DNA from: Streptomyces phaeoluteigriseus
GTDB lineage: Bacteria; Actinomycetota; Actinomycetes; Streptomycetales; Streptomycetaceae
Assembly: GCF_001896135.2 (NCBI RefSeq)
Contig: NZ_MPOH02000005.1
Location: 442,887 to 506,886 of the forward strand
DNA length: 64,000 nucleotides
Direction: 5' to 3'
Below, one piece after another: positions 46,373-56,892 of this stretch (positions within the stretch are counted from its first letter, which is position 1; each line of letters begins with the position of its first letter). Made by a program: the position numbers and the translations under genes. Below the pieces are notes generated by a model that saw only the letters and a list, made by a program, of their open reading frames with translations, ran no database searches and was not told the DNA's origin.

Positions 46373-49300
46373 ATGCCATTCGAACAGCACATCAACTGGA
46401 CCGTTCTTCCCGCCGGGCTCACGGACGACGGCAGCCAGGTCCGGGTGTCGGTGTTCATCGCCCCCCGGCTGACAACAACCGACCAGCCCCAGGTGGCGGC
46501 GGCCGACCAACCGGTGCTCAGCACGCTCGGAAACTTCCCCGACTTCGTCACCTGGCCGGAAAGGGTGAAGGCGGCAACCTTCGAGTTCGCCACCGGGGAC
46601 GACACTTCCGCTTCGTCCACGTCTTTCACCGGCCGGATCGACCCACAAGGGCCGCACCCCGACGCGAACTTGTGGAAGAAACTCTTCACCGAAGACACCC
46701 CGCTGGAGTTGTTCGTCTTCAAGTGCATGGACGTGAATGACGGCCACACCTACTCGGCCAACGAAGTCAGCAGACTCACCAGGCGTACCTACGCCGAGGC
46801 GGCCAAGATGTCGCCCGAGAGAGAGCCCGCTACCAGGGACGTGATGCCCTCGCTCAGCACTTCCTCACCGGGCGTCGAGGGGCTGGCCGCAGATCGGGGT
46901 GCCATGCCTGACGCACTGGCTGCGCTGACTGCCTTCCACACGATCACAAGGCCGCGCACGATTGGCGGCGAAGACGATTCCCCAATGCCGCCGACGGAGT
47001 TGTCGCAACCCGACTTCCACCAGATGCTCACTTCGCTCGGTGACCATCCCGAGCTGCTCCGGCGCCTCGGACTGGTCCTGGACTTTCTGCTGCCGGCCGA
47101 CCGGCTGCCCGTCTCCTCGGGCGAGCGGTTCCTGACCGTCACTCCCCACTGGACCGAACCGCACGCGGACTCGCACGACGTGTCCCCCCACACCTTCTAT
47201 GTCTTCCTCCCGGACCGCCACGTCCTCGTTCCCGGGGCCAAGTCCCGCACGACCGCCGACCCGCTGGCGTCGCCGTCCCGCGGCGTGCTGGCGTTGCCCG
47301 AGGAGGACTTCTCCCTCGAGCAGGCCGACATCGACGGCGCCGCGCTGCAGATCGCCGCGCACATCAGGATGGCGAGCTCCTCGGATGCCAGGGGATTGTC
47401 CCCGGTGCGGACCCATGGAATTTCGCTGGTCAGGGACAAGCGCCGAGAGAAGCTCAAGGAGGAGTTGGATCGGGCGGTCGACCACGACCAGGCCTTCACC
47501 CAGGTGCTCACGAGCACGGCAGCCGCGGCGCGAGACCCTCAGACCCCAAGTACCGCACCGCCGCCCCCGCCCGCCCCCAAGCTGGTCGCCGAGGACCTGG
47601 TCCGTGGCCACCGGATGGACATTTGGGACGAGGACCATCAGCGCTGGTTCTCGCTGCACGAGCGCGACGTCGAGTACCGGCAGCCGAGTGGTGGACCGCT
47701 CCTTCTCACGGCATCCGACGAGGGCTTCTTCCAGGCCAACCTGATATCACTGCCGCCAGGAATGGGCGACGACAAGCCTTACGTACCCGAGCAGTTGGTC
47801 ACTTGGGACGGATGGTCACTGTCCGCGCCCCGCCCGGGCCTGGTACTGGACATCGATGAGGGATCGGTCGAGGCGAACCGGCCCCCCAATCAGCCGGTGG
47901 AGGTCAGCAACAAGGCGATGACGGCACTCCCGCTGGAGATCACGTCCAAGGTGCGGCCCGGCTCGCTGCCAAGGCTGCGCTTCGGCCACCAGTACCGGGT
48001 GCGACTGCGCACCGTCGACCTTGCGGGCAACGGCCCCACCCTGGCGGAGGCCGATGCCCTGATGGAACAGAAGGATCTGGCGCTCCCCGGTGACGGGCTG
48101 CTGGTGTTCCAGAGGTACGAGGCTGTCCCGGCGCCCGCCGTGGCACCCAGACTGCCTCTCGCGGAAGGCGCCTCGGCCTTCCGGATGGTGATCCGGAGCA
48201 GCCCGGGGTCCGGGCCGCCCCCGGCCGCTCCCCCCAGCCCTCCGGGAAGTGAGGTGACGGTCGTCCTGGCCAACGTTCAGGTCGGCAAGACCAACGACGA
48301 CGTCCGCACCGTCCAGGAGGCTCTCATCGCCCAAGGGCACAGCCTCGTGGGCGGCGCGGACGGTGTTTTCGGCAACCAGACCAAGGCCGCCTACGCCGCC
48401 GAGCAACGTGCACAGGGGTTCAAGGGGACAAACGCCGACGGGAACCCCGGCTGTCAGTCCCTCACCGAACTCGGCCGCAAGGGCGGCTTCGCGGTCGACT
48501 GCGCCGCCGGCCCCGGAGCCGGCGATGATCACGCAGGTTCTGAAGGCCGGGACACGGGCAGGACAGCGGAGCAGTACGCCGCGGACTTCAACCGGTCGCG
48601 GCTGGTCACCGAGGAAGGACACCTCCCGTACCAGGGAACGGACGAACGCCATGTGGTGGCGCCCAAGGCGTCGCTGCAATGTGTCGAGTGGCACGGCCTG
48701 CTGGACGAGGCCATCGGCTCCACCGATCAGCGGGCCCAGGATTCGGTCTACGAACTGGCCAAGCGGGAGAGCGGCTCACTGAACGATCCGTCCCTTCCGA
48801 ATGTACAGCTGGAGCCGATCCCGTCGCCGGCGGCGGACCCCAACAACCCTGTAGTGACCGCCCTGCACACGGGCGGGCAGGTCGACGTGCCGTACCTTCG
48901 CGATCCGTTGGGCACGGGAGCGGTCCTTCTCGACCTGCCGGGAATGCCCGCCGGGGAGCCCTTCATCGTCCCCTGGGGCGGTGATGTCTGGCACCGTCCC
49001 AGGTCCTTCCGACTGAGGCTGGCCGAAGGCAGTGCGCCGCCACGCTTCGACGAGGCGTCCAGGGTGCTGACGGTGTCGCTGCCGAAGGGCGTCGTGGCGA
49101 CCGTCAGGTTGTGCTCCGCGATCGACTTCGACGAGAAGGTCATGGGCATGGCCTCGTGGTGCCGGGAACTGCCGGCGCCGGCACCGGGAATCGCGCCGGA
49201 AACGGAGGATGACGCGGCGGCGCGAAAGGCGGCAGAGCTGCGGAGAGCCGACCACGCGCTGGAACTGGCCGCGGCCGGTCGACACTGGATGTTCACCCCC

Positions 49301-51003
49301 TGCCAGGAACTGACGCTCGTCCATGCCGTTCAACAGCCCTTGAAGGCACCGGTGTTGGACCTGTCTCCCGTGGCGACGCCGCGCGCCTCCAACGCGACGG
49401 CCGAGCACCTCGCCGGCACCATCGCGCTGGACGAGGACAGCACGGACCGGATCGACCTGGTCGCGGAGTGGACCGAGGTGACGGACGCCGGGCCCACGGG
49501 CCGCGACACGCGGGACATGGCCGTCCCGGTGTTCGACCTCCTGACGGCGAGGGTGAGCCGGGAAGGCGCCCCCGACACCGAACCCGCCATCCTCCGAAAC
49601 GGCATCCTGACCTTCAGCACCAAGGCGGCCGAGGACAGGGCAAAGGTGGCCGCGGACGAGGCGAGGGCGCTCGAGGAAGTGGCCCTGACGGCCGAGGACA
49701 AGGCGAAGGCGGATTTGCTCAAGATCCCTCCCGTGACCCAAAAGCACGAGTTCGGCGACACCAAACACCGGAAGGTGAGCTACCGCCCGGTGGCCGGCAG
49801 CAGGTTCGGGGACTGTTTCCCTCCGCAGTTCGCCGCGGCCGGCCAGAATGCGCTGACCGTACGGGGGGAGGCGAAGAAGTACTCGGTGCCGAGCAGCGCA
49901 CCGCCCACTGCGCCACGGCTGCTGTACTGCGTACCCACCCTCGCCCTGGAGCACTTGAAGCAGGTCGACGGACCGCCCGGCGCCATCGTCCACCGCCGGC
50001 GAGGCGGCGGTGTCCGGGTGTTCCTCGACGTCCCTGGTTCTCCTCCGGAGACGGCGAGCTGCTCGGCGTGGTCCTCGGTGAGTCTCCGGGGGGAGACCCG
50101 GCTTCCGTACGGGATGCCTGGGTCACCCTGATGGGCCGTGACCCCATCCACCGTTCCGCGCCCGTCGTCGCCCCGACCGCGGACATGTTCACCAACGCGG
50201 TGCGGCAGTCCGGGAAACTCTCTCTCCACACGCCCTCCGGCTCGCTCGACGTCACGGTCGTCGGCTTCGCTCCGCAGTTCGACACGGAGGAGGTTGAGGA
50301 GAGGCGGGGGATGGGGGGGACGGACGAGACGGAGAAGAGGGGCGGCCGCTGGTTCTGCGACCTCGACATCGACACCGGGGACGCCTGCCTGCCCTTCGTC
50401 CGGCTCGCCCTGGTCCGCTACCAGCCGGATTCGATCCCCGGAGCCGAGATCTCGCAGGTCGTCCTCGCCGATCTGGTGCGCACCCTTCCCGACCGGGAAC
50501 TGATCGTCACGCCCGGCGAGTCGCTGTCGGTGAGCGTCACCGGCCCCTCCTGGGACCCCACCGGCTCGCCTGCGCCGCGGATCACAGCCACTTTGCAGCG
50601 CCGGAACAGCGTCGTCGAAGACGAGGACCTCGGCTGGGTGACACTCGAGGACACCGCCACGGTACTCACCTCGATCGACGCGGAATCCTCCCGGACTCCC
50701 TTCTACACGGGTCAGGTCCCGATACCACCCGTGCGACGCGGGGAGCCGCTGCGCCTGATGGTCATCGAGACCGAGGGCGTCCGAGCCAACGGCCTCACCC
50801 CGCCCACGACCCCAGGGCCTGTCATCTACTGCGACACCGTCAACCTCTCACCCAAGCGTGGCAACCCGGACCGCCATGACGGGCATGACGGGCATGATGG
50901 TGGTGGGCAGGACAGGCACGGCGGGCATGATGGTGGTGGGCAGGACCGCCATGACAGGCACGGCAGGCCCGGCCATCATGGCGGCGGGTTCCGCCGCGGC
51001 TGA
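46373..51003 (+). CDS. Giant protein B with peptidoglycan-binding domain and His-rich tail (one frameshift)
   Basis: About 1,540 residues. The frame shifts near 50030, where GACGTCCCTGG probably lacks a C (true reading LDRPWFSSGDGELLGVVL). A domain at about residues 625-710 (TNDDVRTVQEALIAQGHSLV, GVFGNQTKAAYAAEQRAQGF, CQSLTELGRKGGF) is a PG_binding_1-type fold. Fibronectin-like strands such as HQYRVRLRTVDLAGNG suggest further β-domains. The last ~40 residues repeat His/Asp/Gly. No signal peptide or catalytic motif seen. Together with protein A it may build a large cell-wall-associated structure; this is inference. Confidence 0.7.
50868..50998 (+). repeat. Tandem GGCATGA-type repeats coding a His/Asp/Gly tail
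   Basis: Short degenerate units (GACGGGCATGA, GATGGTGGTGGGCAGGAC) are repeated at least twice in tandem. They encode RHDGHDGHDGGGQDRHGGHD and similar. The product end could bind Ni, Zn or Cu. The repeat may vary in copy number by slippage. Confidence 0.7.
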
Positions 51004-51476
51004 CCCTTCGGCACAAGGGGGCCGGGTCGGTGGCCTGGGCGAGCAGGGCGAGCGCGGTGATCGCCGCCCACACCCATCTCCGGCTCGCGCATCCGTTCTC
51101 CGTCGGCCTGCGGCCATCGGCGTCGCGGACCCCGCCGCGGCCTGAGTCCGGAGCCGGAACCCGGCCCCATCACACCCGACACACCACAGGCACTCACAGG
51201 TCCAACGAGGCACAGCGGCCTCTGAGTTATCAGCCGAACCCGTAACGGTTCCCGGAGTCCGCCCTGAGGCCCAGCCCGACAGCCGCACCGCCAGCGACGC
51301 CGGTGATCGGGTCCCAGATAGCGAAGCGGACGGTCATCTCGGGGCACCGCCTCTGCGACGTGGGATCTGGGACGGACCAGTTGGTCGCACCCGGCCTTGC
51401 CGTGGTTCTGAGGTGCCCGGTGAAGCTGACCGCCATAGGATGGTTCTGACGAGGGGTACGCCCCCGGAGGTGTGCG
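51004..51476. other. Gene-free stretch
   Basis: 470 bp. A minus-strand frame (SFTGHLRTTARPGATN...) exists but is not convincing. The last ~60 bp contain GGAGGTG just before the ATG of the next gene. Confidence 0.35.
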
Positions 51477-51935
51477 ATGAGCCACGGTACGGGTGCGGAC
51501 ATCGACGAGCTGCTGACCATGTCGCGGCCGGAGCTCGAGCGGCTGTTCCGCGCCAGTCATCCCGGAGAGATACCGCGCGGTGAGGGACGTGGCACTGTGC
51601 TTACCGCGCGTGGTGCGAAGACGTCCAAGGCAGTGGCTGCACTCGCCCGTCTCCTCGCATGGCAGGGCAAGGTCGTTGACCCCGACCGCGGCGAACTGCG
51701 CAATAGGGTCACCCCCTTCGGCATCCGGGCGATACGCGCGAAGGTCTACCGAGGCGAGAGCCTGTTGGACGGTGGCGAATGCATCGTCCTGGACTACTCC
51801 CGCACCTCGTTCGTCGCGCACTGGATACGTGACGAGATCCGCCAGGTCGGGCCCTACCGCTATCTGGGAATCGTCTACTGGGGACGGCGCAGGATCCTCA
51901 ATTTTTCCTTGTACTTTGCCGGTGCCCATACCTGA
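51477..51935 (+). CDS. Conserved hypothetical protein
   Basis: 152 residues from ATG 51477 with CCGGAGG upstream. LLAWQGKVVDPDRGELRNRV, RAIRAKVYRGESLLDGGECI and VLDYSRTSFVAHWIRDEIRQ, then YLGIVYWGRRRILNFSLYF form one compact domain. I know similar proteins only as uncharacterised; the β-rich core could bind a lipid. It precedes a catalase-family gene and an alpha-dioxygenase, so a role in fatty-acid oxidation is possible. Confidence 0.65.
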   Translation: MSHGTGADIDELLTMSRPELERLFRASHPGEIPRGEGRGTVLTARGAKTSKAVAALARLLAWQGKVVDPDRGELRNRVTPFGIRAIRAKVYRGESLLDGGECIVLDYSRTSFVAHWIRDEIRQVGPYRYLGIVYWGRRRILNFSLYFAGAHT

Positions 51936-51997
51936 GACGCCGCACACGCCGTGAGCGACGGCCCGTCAGCCGCAACGCTGATGGGATGTATTGAATT

Positions 51998-52909
51998 ATG
52001 CCGCACCAGTCGGCAGTTACCGTCCTGGCCACCATGCCCCCGGACCGGGTCGATGATGTGCGGAAGGTGCTCGGTGAAGCCAACCGGAAGAAAGGGCGAG
52101 CAGCGGTGACCGGGGCACAGCGGATCAACGACGCGGTCCTGTGGTGCGTCCAGCCCGAACGGCGCGTCGATCCCTGCGTTCGCCCGCTGCTCGACCGACT
52201 GCTGCGCCGGCCAGTAGCCGGCCAGTACAGGCGCTGGTGCAGTGGCTCATCAACGTCCGAAGCCGCGACGAACACCTTCATCTCGCCGAAGAGGCGGTCC
52301 GGCGCGAGGAGGCCGGTATCGCCGAGGACATCGCACGTCAGATGGGCCGCTCTCTCGCACGCGAGTACGCGCCGGGGTCCGCGCAGCGGGCCGGGAACAC
52401 CAAGTCCTACGGGGTCGTGCGCGCGGGGAGTTCACTGTGCCGCAGACCTGCCCGAGCGCCTGCGCCACAGTGTCTTCACTCGTCCCACCACCTTTCCGGC
52501 CTGGGTCCGCTTCGCCGGACCGGGCCCCTGTCACCGCCCGACATCGAGGACAACGGTGTCCTCAGCATCGGCGTCAAGCTGCTCGGTGTTGCGGGAACGC
52601 GACGGCACCTTCGATTTCCTCGCCCAACTGCAAACCGATCCGCATCGGATGCCGATCGAGGACGCCTCGGTAGTCTGGCCCGAAAGGCTCTCGTCGTTCA
52701 TCCCGGTGGCCACGCTGCGGTTGCCGAGACAGGATTTCAACGCGACGCAACGGTTCGCCCTTGCCGACCGGCCGTCGTTCAACCCTTGGCACGCGCTGCC
52801 CGAGCACCGGCCGCTGGGCAACCAGAACCGCGCCACCTACCTCCGGATCTCCGGGCTCCGTCAAGCGATGAACGGTACCCCGCGCGAGGACCCCGGTGAT
52901 GGCACCTGA
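51998..52909 (+). pseudogene. Catalase-family haem protein, multiply frameshifted
   Basis: 51998-52090 has an N-terminal piece (SAVTVLATMPPDRVDDVRKV) that may belong to it. Catalase-family segments follow in changing frames: NTKSYGVVRA, ERLRHSVFTRPTTFPAWVRF, DIEDNGVLSIGVKLLGV, then the clear end SVVWPERLSSFIPVATLRLP, FNPWHALPEHRPLGNQNRA and YLRISGLR. Part of the haem pocket region is missing. Catalase-related proteins act on fatty-acid hydroperoxides in some systems, and a lipid dioxygenase follows here. Confidence 0.6.
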
Positions 52910-53007
52910 CACGGCTCGGCCACGCAGAGCCGTCGACGGGCGACCCGACGGGACATGCCCTAGCGTCGTACGCGGCACGCACTACCCCTTGGGAAGGGGC
53001 GACGACT

Positions 53008-53397
53008 ATGGACGGGCAAACAGTAGCCCGATACAGCCTCGGCGTAATCCGGTTGGTGAACGGCGTGGCGGCACTCTTGGCGCCTCAGCTGGTGGCCCGC
53101 CGACTGGGGGCGGAACCGGGCCGACCGGCGTTGATCTACGTGCTGCGGATGTTCGGCGTGCGGACCGTAGTCCTGGGTGTCGAGCTGCTCTGCGTCAAGG
53201 ACCCGGTCGAGCTTGACCGGGCACTGCGCGTCGGCACGTTGATCCATACGAGCGACGCCCTGTCAGCTGCCTGGGTCGGGCAGGAAGGGACGCTCGCCCG
53301 GCGGCCCGCGGTGGCTGCCACCGCGATCTCGACGGTCAATGTCGCCCTCACCTTTCTGGCGCAGCGGCGGAGCCGATGCCGTCCGGCCACGCGCTGA
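53008..53397 (+). CDS. Small membrane protein (DUF4267-like)
   Basis: 129 residues with GGAAGGGG upstream of ATG 53008. Three or four short hydrophobic helices (YSLGVIRLVNGVAALLAPQL, VLRMFGVRTVVLGVELLCV, VAATAISTVNVALTFLAQ) with a Gly-rich first helix as in DUF4267-like proteins. It is 46 bp upstream of the dioxygenase gene, on the same strand. It may be a membrane partner; the family assignment is tentative. Confidence 0.55.
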   Translation: MDGQTVARYSLGVIRLVNGVAALLAPQLVARRLGAEPGRPALIYVLRMFGVRTVVLGVELLCVKDPVELDRALRVGTLIHTSDALSAAWVGQEGTLARRPAVAATAISTVNVALTFLAQRRSRCRPATR

Positions 53398-53443
53398 CCA
53401 TTCCTTCAGAACACCGCCATCGCACGCCGGAAGGAATACCACG

Positions 53444-55300
53444 ATGGGTAGAACTCACGACGGCTCAGCGGGCCGCACAACACCGCGAAATGGCGAGACC
53501 GGACCTGCCTCCTGGTTCGTCCAGTTGCACAACGAGCTGGCACTGGCCGTCGACCACAAGATCGGTTGGCAGAACCTGCCGAAGTCGCTCGGCATGCTGA
53601 CCCTCATCGGGCTCCGTAACAATCTGCGCCGGAAGAACCTCTTCGACACCAGCACCTACCCGACACAGAACCTGCCACCGATTGGGCCGTCGGAACCGCG
53701 GCACCTCACCGAGCGCACGGCCGACGGCTCGTACACCGACCTGGCCAACCCTCGTATGGGTATGACCGGTTCGCGCTTCGGCCGCAACGCCCCGCCGGAG
53801 CGGAGCTTCCCCGAAACCGAACCGCAGATCATGTCGCCGAGCCCACGTGAGGTGAGTCGCGCTGTCCTCACCAGGCATGAGTTCGTTCCCGCCGAGTCCG
53901 TCAACGCCTTGGTCGCGGCGTGGTTGCAGTTCATGATCCGGGACTGGGTCAGCCATGGGCAGGGCGCGGTGGACCGTCCCTGGCACATCCAGCTTGTCGA
54001 CGACGACCCCTGGCCCGCCCGGCCGATGCTCGTGCCGCGGACGCTCGCCGACCCGACCCGACCGAACAGTGACGACGGGCTGCCGCCGACGTACATCAAC
54101 GAGAAATCGCACTGGTGGGACGCGTCTCAGCTCTACGGCGACGACCTGGCCGCCCAGCGGCAGCTGCGTACCGGCGAGGATGGCAAACTCAAGGTGCCCC
54201 GAAACGGATCGCTGTTCGCGGACGATCCGGAACGTGACCCGGCGAGCGTGCCTGGGTTCTGGGTGGGCCTCGCCATGATGCACACCCTGTTCATCCTGGA
54301 GCACAACTCCATCTGTGACAGACTGCGTGGCGAATATCCCAGTTGGTCGGACGAGGAGATCTTCCAGCGGGCGCGCCTGATCGCCGCTGCACTCATCGCC
54401 AAAATCCACACCATCGAATGGACTCCGGCGGTCATCAGCCATCCGACGATGGTCACCGGAATGCGCGCCAACTGGTTCGGCGTCCTCGGTGAGCAGGTGC
54501 ATAGGCTGTTCGGCCGGATCAGCTCGAGCGAGGTGCTCAGCGGCATCGTGGGCGGGCGTACCGACCACTTCGGTGTCCCCTACTCCCTGACCGAGGAGTT
54601 CGTGGCCGTCTACCGGATGCATCCCCTCGTCCCCGACGATTGGAGCTTGCGCTCGGTCGCGGACGACTCCCTGCTGCAGGAGGCGACATTCCGGGATCTG
54701 GCCGGGCGGCAGGCCTATGAGATCCTCGGCAAACACACCCTGCCGGATCTGTTCTACTCGTTCGGCACCTCACATCCAGGTCTGGTGACCCTGCACAACT
54801 ACCCGAAGTTTTTGCAGGAGTTCGAGCGCCCGGACGGCAAGCTCATGGACCTCGGGGCAGTCGACATCCTGCGGATCCGGGAACTCGGTGTACCGCGGTA
54901 CAACGAATTCAGACGTCTGCTGCATCTTTCCCCGGCGGAGGATTTCGACTCGCTCACGGACAATCCGGTCTGGGCTGAGGAGCTGCATCGGGTGTACGAG
55001 GGCGACATCGAACGCGTCGACCTCATGGTGGGCATGTTCGCCGAGCCCCGGCCGAAGGGTTTCGCCTTCAGCGACACGGCCTTCCGCATCTTTGTCCTCA
55101 TGGCGTCCCGTCGGCTCAACAGCGACCGTTTCCTCACCAAGGACTACACGCCCCAGGTGTACACGCAGACCGGACTGGACTGGATCGAGAACAACAGCAT
55201 GGTCAGCGTGCTGCTGCGACACTTCCCCGAGCTGCGCTCTTCCATGAAGTCGGTGGACAATGCGTTCGCTCCCTGGAAAGCGTCCTCACCCGCACGGTGA
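53444..55300 (+). CDS. Alpha-dioxygenase-like animal-type haem peroxidase
   Basis: 618 residues from ATG 53444 (AAGGAAT upstream). Family signatures: QFMIRDWVSHGQ (distal His region), NEKSHWWDASQLYG, HTLFILEHNSICDRL and AALIAKIHTIEWTPAVI (proximal His region). It also has FAFSDTAFRIFVLMASRRL near the end. The layout is that of fatty-acid alpha-dioxygenases and pathogen-inducible oxygenases rather than prostaglandin synthases. It would oxidise a fatty acid to a hydroperoxide with haem. The nearby catalase-family gene would be a natural second enzyme. Confidence 0.88.
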   Translation: MGRTHDGSAGRTTPRNGETGPASWFVQLHNELALAVDHKIGWQNLPKSLGMLTLIGLRNNLRRKNLFDTSTYPTQNLPPIGPSEPRHLTERTADGSYTDLANPRMGMTGSRFGRNAPPERSFPETEPQIMSPSPREVSRAVLTRHEFVPAESVNALVAAWLQFMIRDWVSHGQGAVDRPWHIQLVDDDPWPARPMLVPRTLADPTRPNSDDGLPPTYINEKSHWWDASQLYGDDLAAQRQLRTGEDGKLKVPRNGSLFADDPERDPASVPGFWVGLAMMHTLFILEHNSICDRLRGEYPSWSDEEIFQRARLIAAALIAKIHTIEWTPAVISHPTMVTGMRANWFGVLGEQVHRLFGRISSSEVLSGIVGGRTDHFGVPYSLTEEFVAVYRMHPLVPDDWSLRSVADDSLLQEATFRDLAGRQAYEILGKHTLPDLFYSFGTSHPGLVTLHNYPKFLQEFERPDGKLMDLGAVDILRIRELGVPRYNEFRRLLHLSPAEDFDSLTDNPVWAEELHRVYEGDIERVDLMVGMFAEPRPKGFAFSDTAFRIFVLMASRRLNSDRFLTKDYTPQVYTQTGLDWIENNSMVSVLLRHFPELRSSMKSVDNAFAPWKASSPAR

Positions 55301-55744
55301 TCACGCTCGGTGCCCGTCGGCTGCTGGGCCGTGGCCTCGCAATTCAGTCGGTGGCCCGTGCAGCAGCCAGAACGCCACCGTGGCGAGCGCGAATGGCCCG
55401 TCGATGGCCGCGTGCTCGATCACGAGTGGCCTGGCAATATTCCAGGCGTACATCGTCGTTTGATTGACGACTCGAACGACTTGGCCAGGATTCCCCAGCA
55501 CAAAGGATGCCGCGGTTGTGCGTCTCATCGCGCGGTGCCCTGAGTACCGAAGCCGATGAGCAGCACCGGCGTCACTCAGGGCCCGGCTCAGCGCGGCGAG
55601 CCGTCCGAGGATGCCGTCCGCGTACGCGGACGCTCCACGGCCCAGTCGCTGGACCGCCCGGAAGTTGGCCGCCAGATTCGTGAGCCCCTGGTCAGCGTGA
55701 GCTGTGGCCGACGGTGCGAGTCGGGAGCTGGAGCCGCCTGATCG
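55301..55744. other. Stretch without an assignable gene
   Basis: A minus-strand frame continues from about 55984 to 55301 with helical, Ala-rich sequence (TMYAWNIARPLVIEHAAIDG, FALATVAFWLLHGPP). It cannot be placed and may be translated debris downstream of the BKACE remnant. Confidence 0.25.
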
Positions 55745-56100
55745 CCTACTGATGATGCCGCGCGCGGCGCGGATGAGGTCGGCGTTGGTCTCGGCGGTCG
55801 TTCCGTCCGGCGGTAGCCGGAGCACTCCCCCAGAACGGTCCGTATGTCCAACTGACGACAAGCGATCATCTACAGGATGGCCCAGGCGGCGTTGTCCTCG
55901 CCGTGGAGAAGGATGGGCGATCTCGCGGCGTAGCGCCGTTGTTGTACAAGTCCAGCAGCTGCGGGGACCGCGATCTGCGGACACGTCTCCCTGATCTCGG
56001 CCAGGATGCGCAGGACACGGGGTGGACGTGCGCCAAGAACTCGGCCGCAGATAGGGTCCGTACCTCGGGCGCGCCGCATGTCCCGCAAGATCACTCCCAC
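55745..56100 (-). pseudogene. β-keto acid cleavage enzyme (BKACE/DUF849) remnant
   Basis: The minus strand reads RVLRILAEIRE, RRYAARSPILLHGEDNAAWA and, in a second frame, GGVLRLPPDGTTAETNADLI. These match the C-terminal third of DUF849 proteins (LLHGE..AW and LED.L.LPDG..A..NA). The N-terminal catalytic part is missing and the two pieces are out of frame. Dead gene. Confidence 0.5.
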
Positions 56101-56130
56101 ATGACCGGAGTGGTGACCGTCGTCATCCGG

Positions 56131-56709
56131 CTACAGAGGTGCGGGCAGCCGCGTGTCGAGGAGCTGTTCCGCCAGCTGGATCATGTGGTCGCCCGGGGTG
56201 TCGGTTGCCATGGCAGCCGCCAGGACTTGGGCGCCGTCGAGGATGATCAGGAGCTTGCCGGCGGTGTCGTCGGGGTTCGCGTCGCCTGCTTCGCGGAGCT
56301 GTTCGCTGAGCCAGGTCTGCACCTCATTCTTGTGGGCAACGGCTGCGGCGTGGGCGGGATGGTCCGCGTCGGGGAACTCGCTGGTGATGTTCAGTGTGGC
56401 GCAGCCGCGGTAGCCCGGCGAGGCCATGTCCTGCCGGGTGAGGTCGAACAGGGCCTTGATGCGGGCGCGGGGGCTGGGTGCTGCTGCCGCCGTCTCGCGG
56501 AGGCGCTGCCACCAGTGCTCGTTACGACTGACCAAGTAGGCGGTGACCAGCTCGTCCTTGTTGGCGAACTGGCGGTACAGAGTCGCGTTCGCGACACCTG
56601 CCGTGCCGATCACCAGGTCCATGCCGACGGCGCGGACGCCGCGCGAGTAGAACAGGTCGCCGGCTACGTCCAGGATGTGCCGTCGCGTCTCCTCGGCCGG
56701 TCGTCGCAC
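56131..56709 (-). CDS. TetR-family transcriptional regulator
   Basis: 192 residues. The HTH is AVGMDLVIGTAGVANATLYR at about 25-44, followed by QFANKDELVTAYLVSRNEHW. The C-terminal part resembles the TetR_C-type ligand domain (YRGCATLNITSEFPDADHP). It is divergent from the SDR gene at 56893, and the 183-bp gap holds three operator-like copies. Confidence 0.9.
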   Translation of the reverse strand: MRRPAEETRRHILDVAGDLFYSRGVRAVGMDLVIGTAGVANATLYRQFANKDELVTAYLVSRNEHWWQRLRETAAAAPSPRARIKALFDLTRQDMASPGYRGCATLNITSEFPDADHPAHAAAVAHKNEVQTWLSEQLREAGDANPDDTAGKLLIILDGAQVLAAAMATDTPGDHMIQLAEQLLDTRLPAPL

Positions 56710-56753
56710 CTTGAGTCTCCTCTTCGGGTGAGCGGGAGTGAACCGACTCCATT

Positions 56754-56834
56754 ATGAGACGATCGTTCTCTTCATCAAGCGCTTGACAAGAGAGAACGAT
56801 CCGTCTCATCCTCGGAGAGAACGATCCGTCTCAT
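56754..56834. promoter_or_regulatory. Three operator copies between TetR and SDR genes
   Basis: GAGAACGATCCGTCTCAT occurs at 56792-56809 and 56817-56834, 25 bp apart. Its complement with one base deleted, ATGAGACGATCGTTCTC, lies at 56754-56770 near the TetR gene. TTGACA at 56783-56788 is a possible -35 box for the SDR gene, placing two copies over its promoter. This fits repression of both genes by the TetR protein. Confidence 0.75.
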
Positions 56835-56892
56835 CGGATGGGTTGCCGGGCGCCACCAGTTCACGGCGCCGCACTACCCCAAGGGAAGACTC

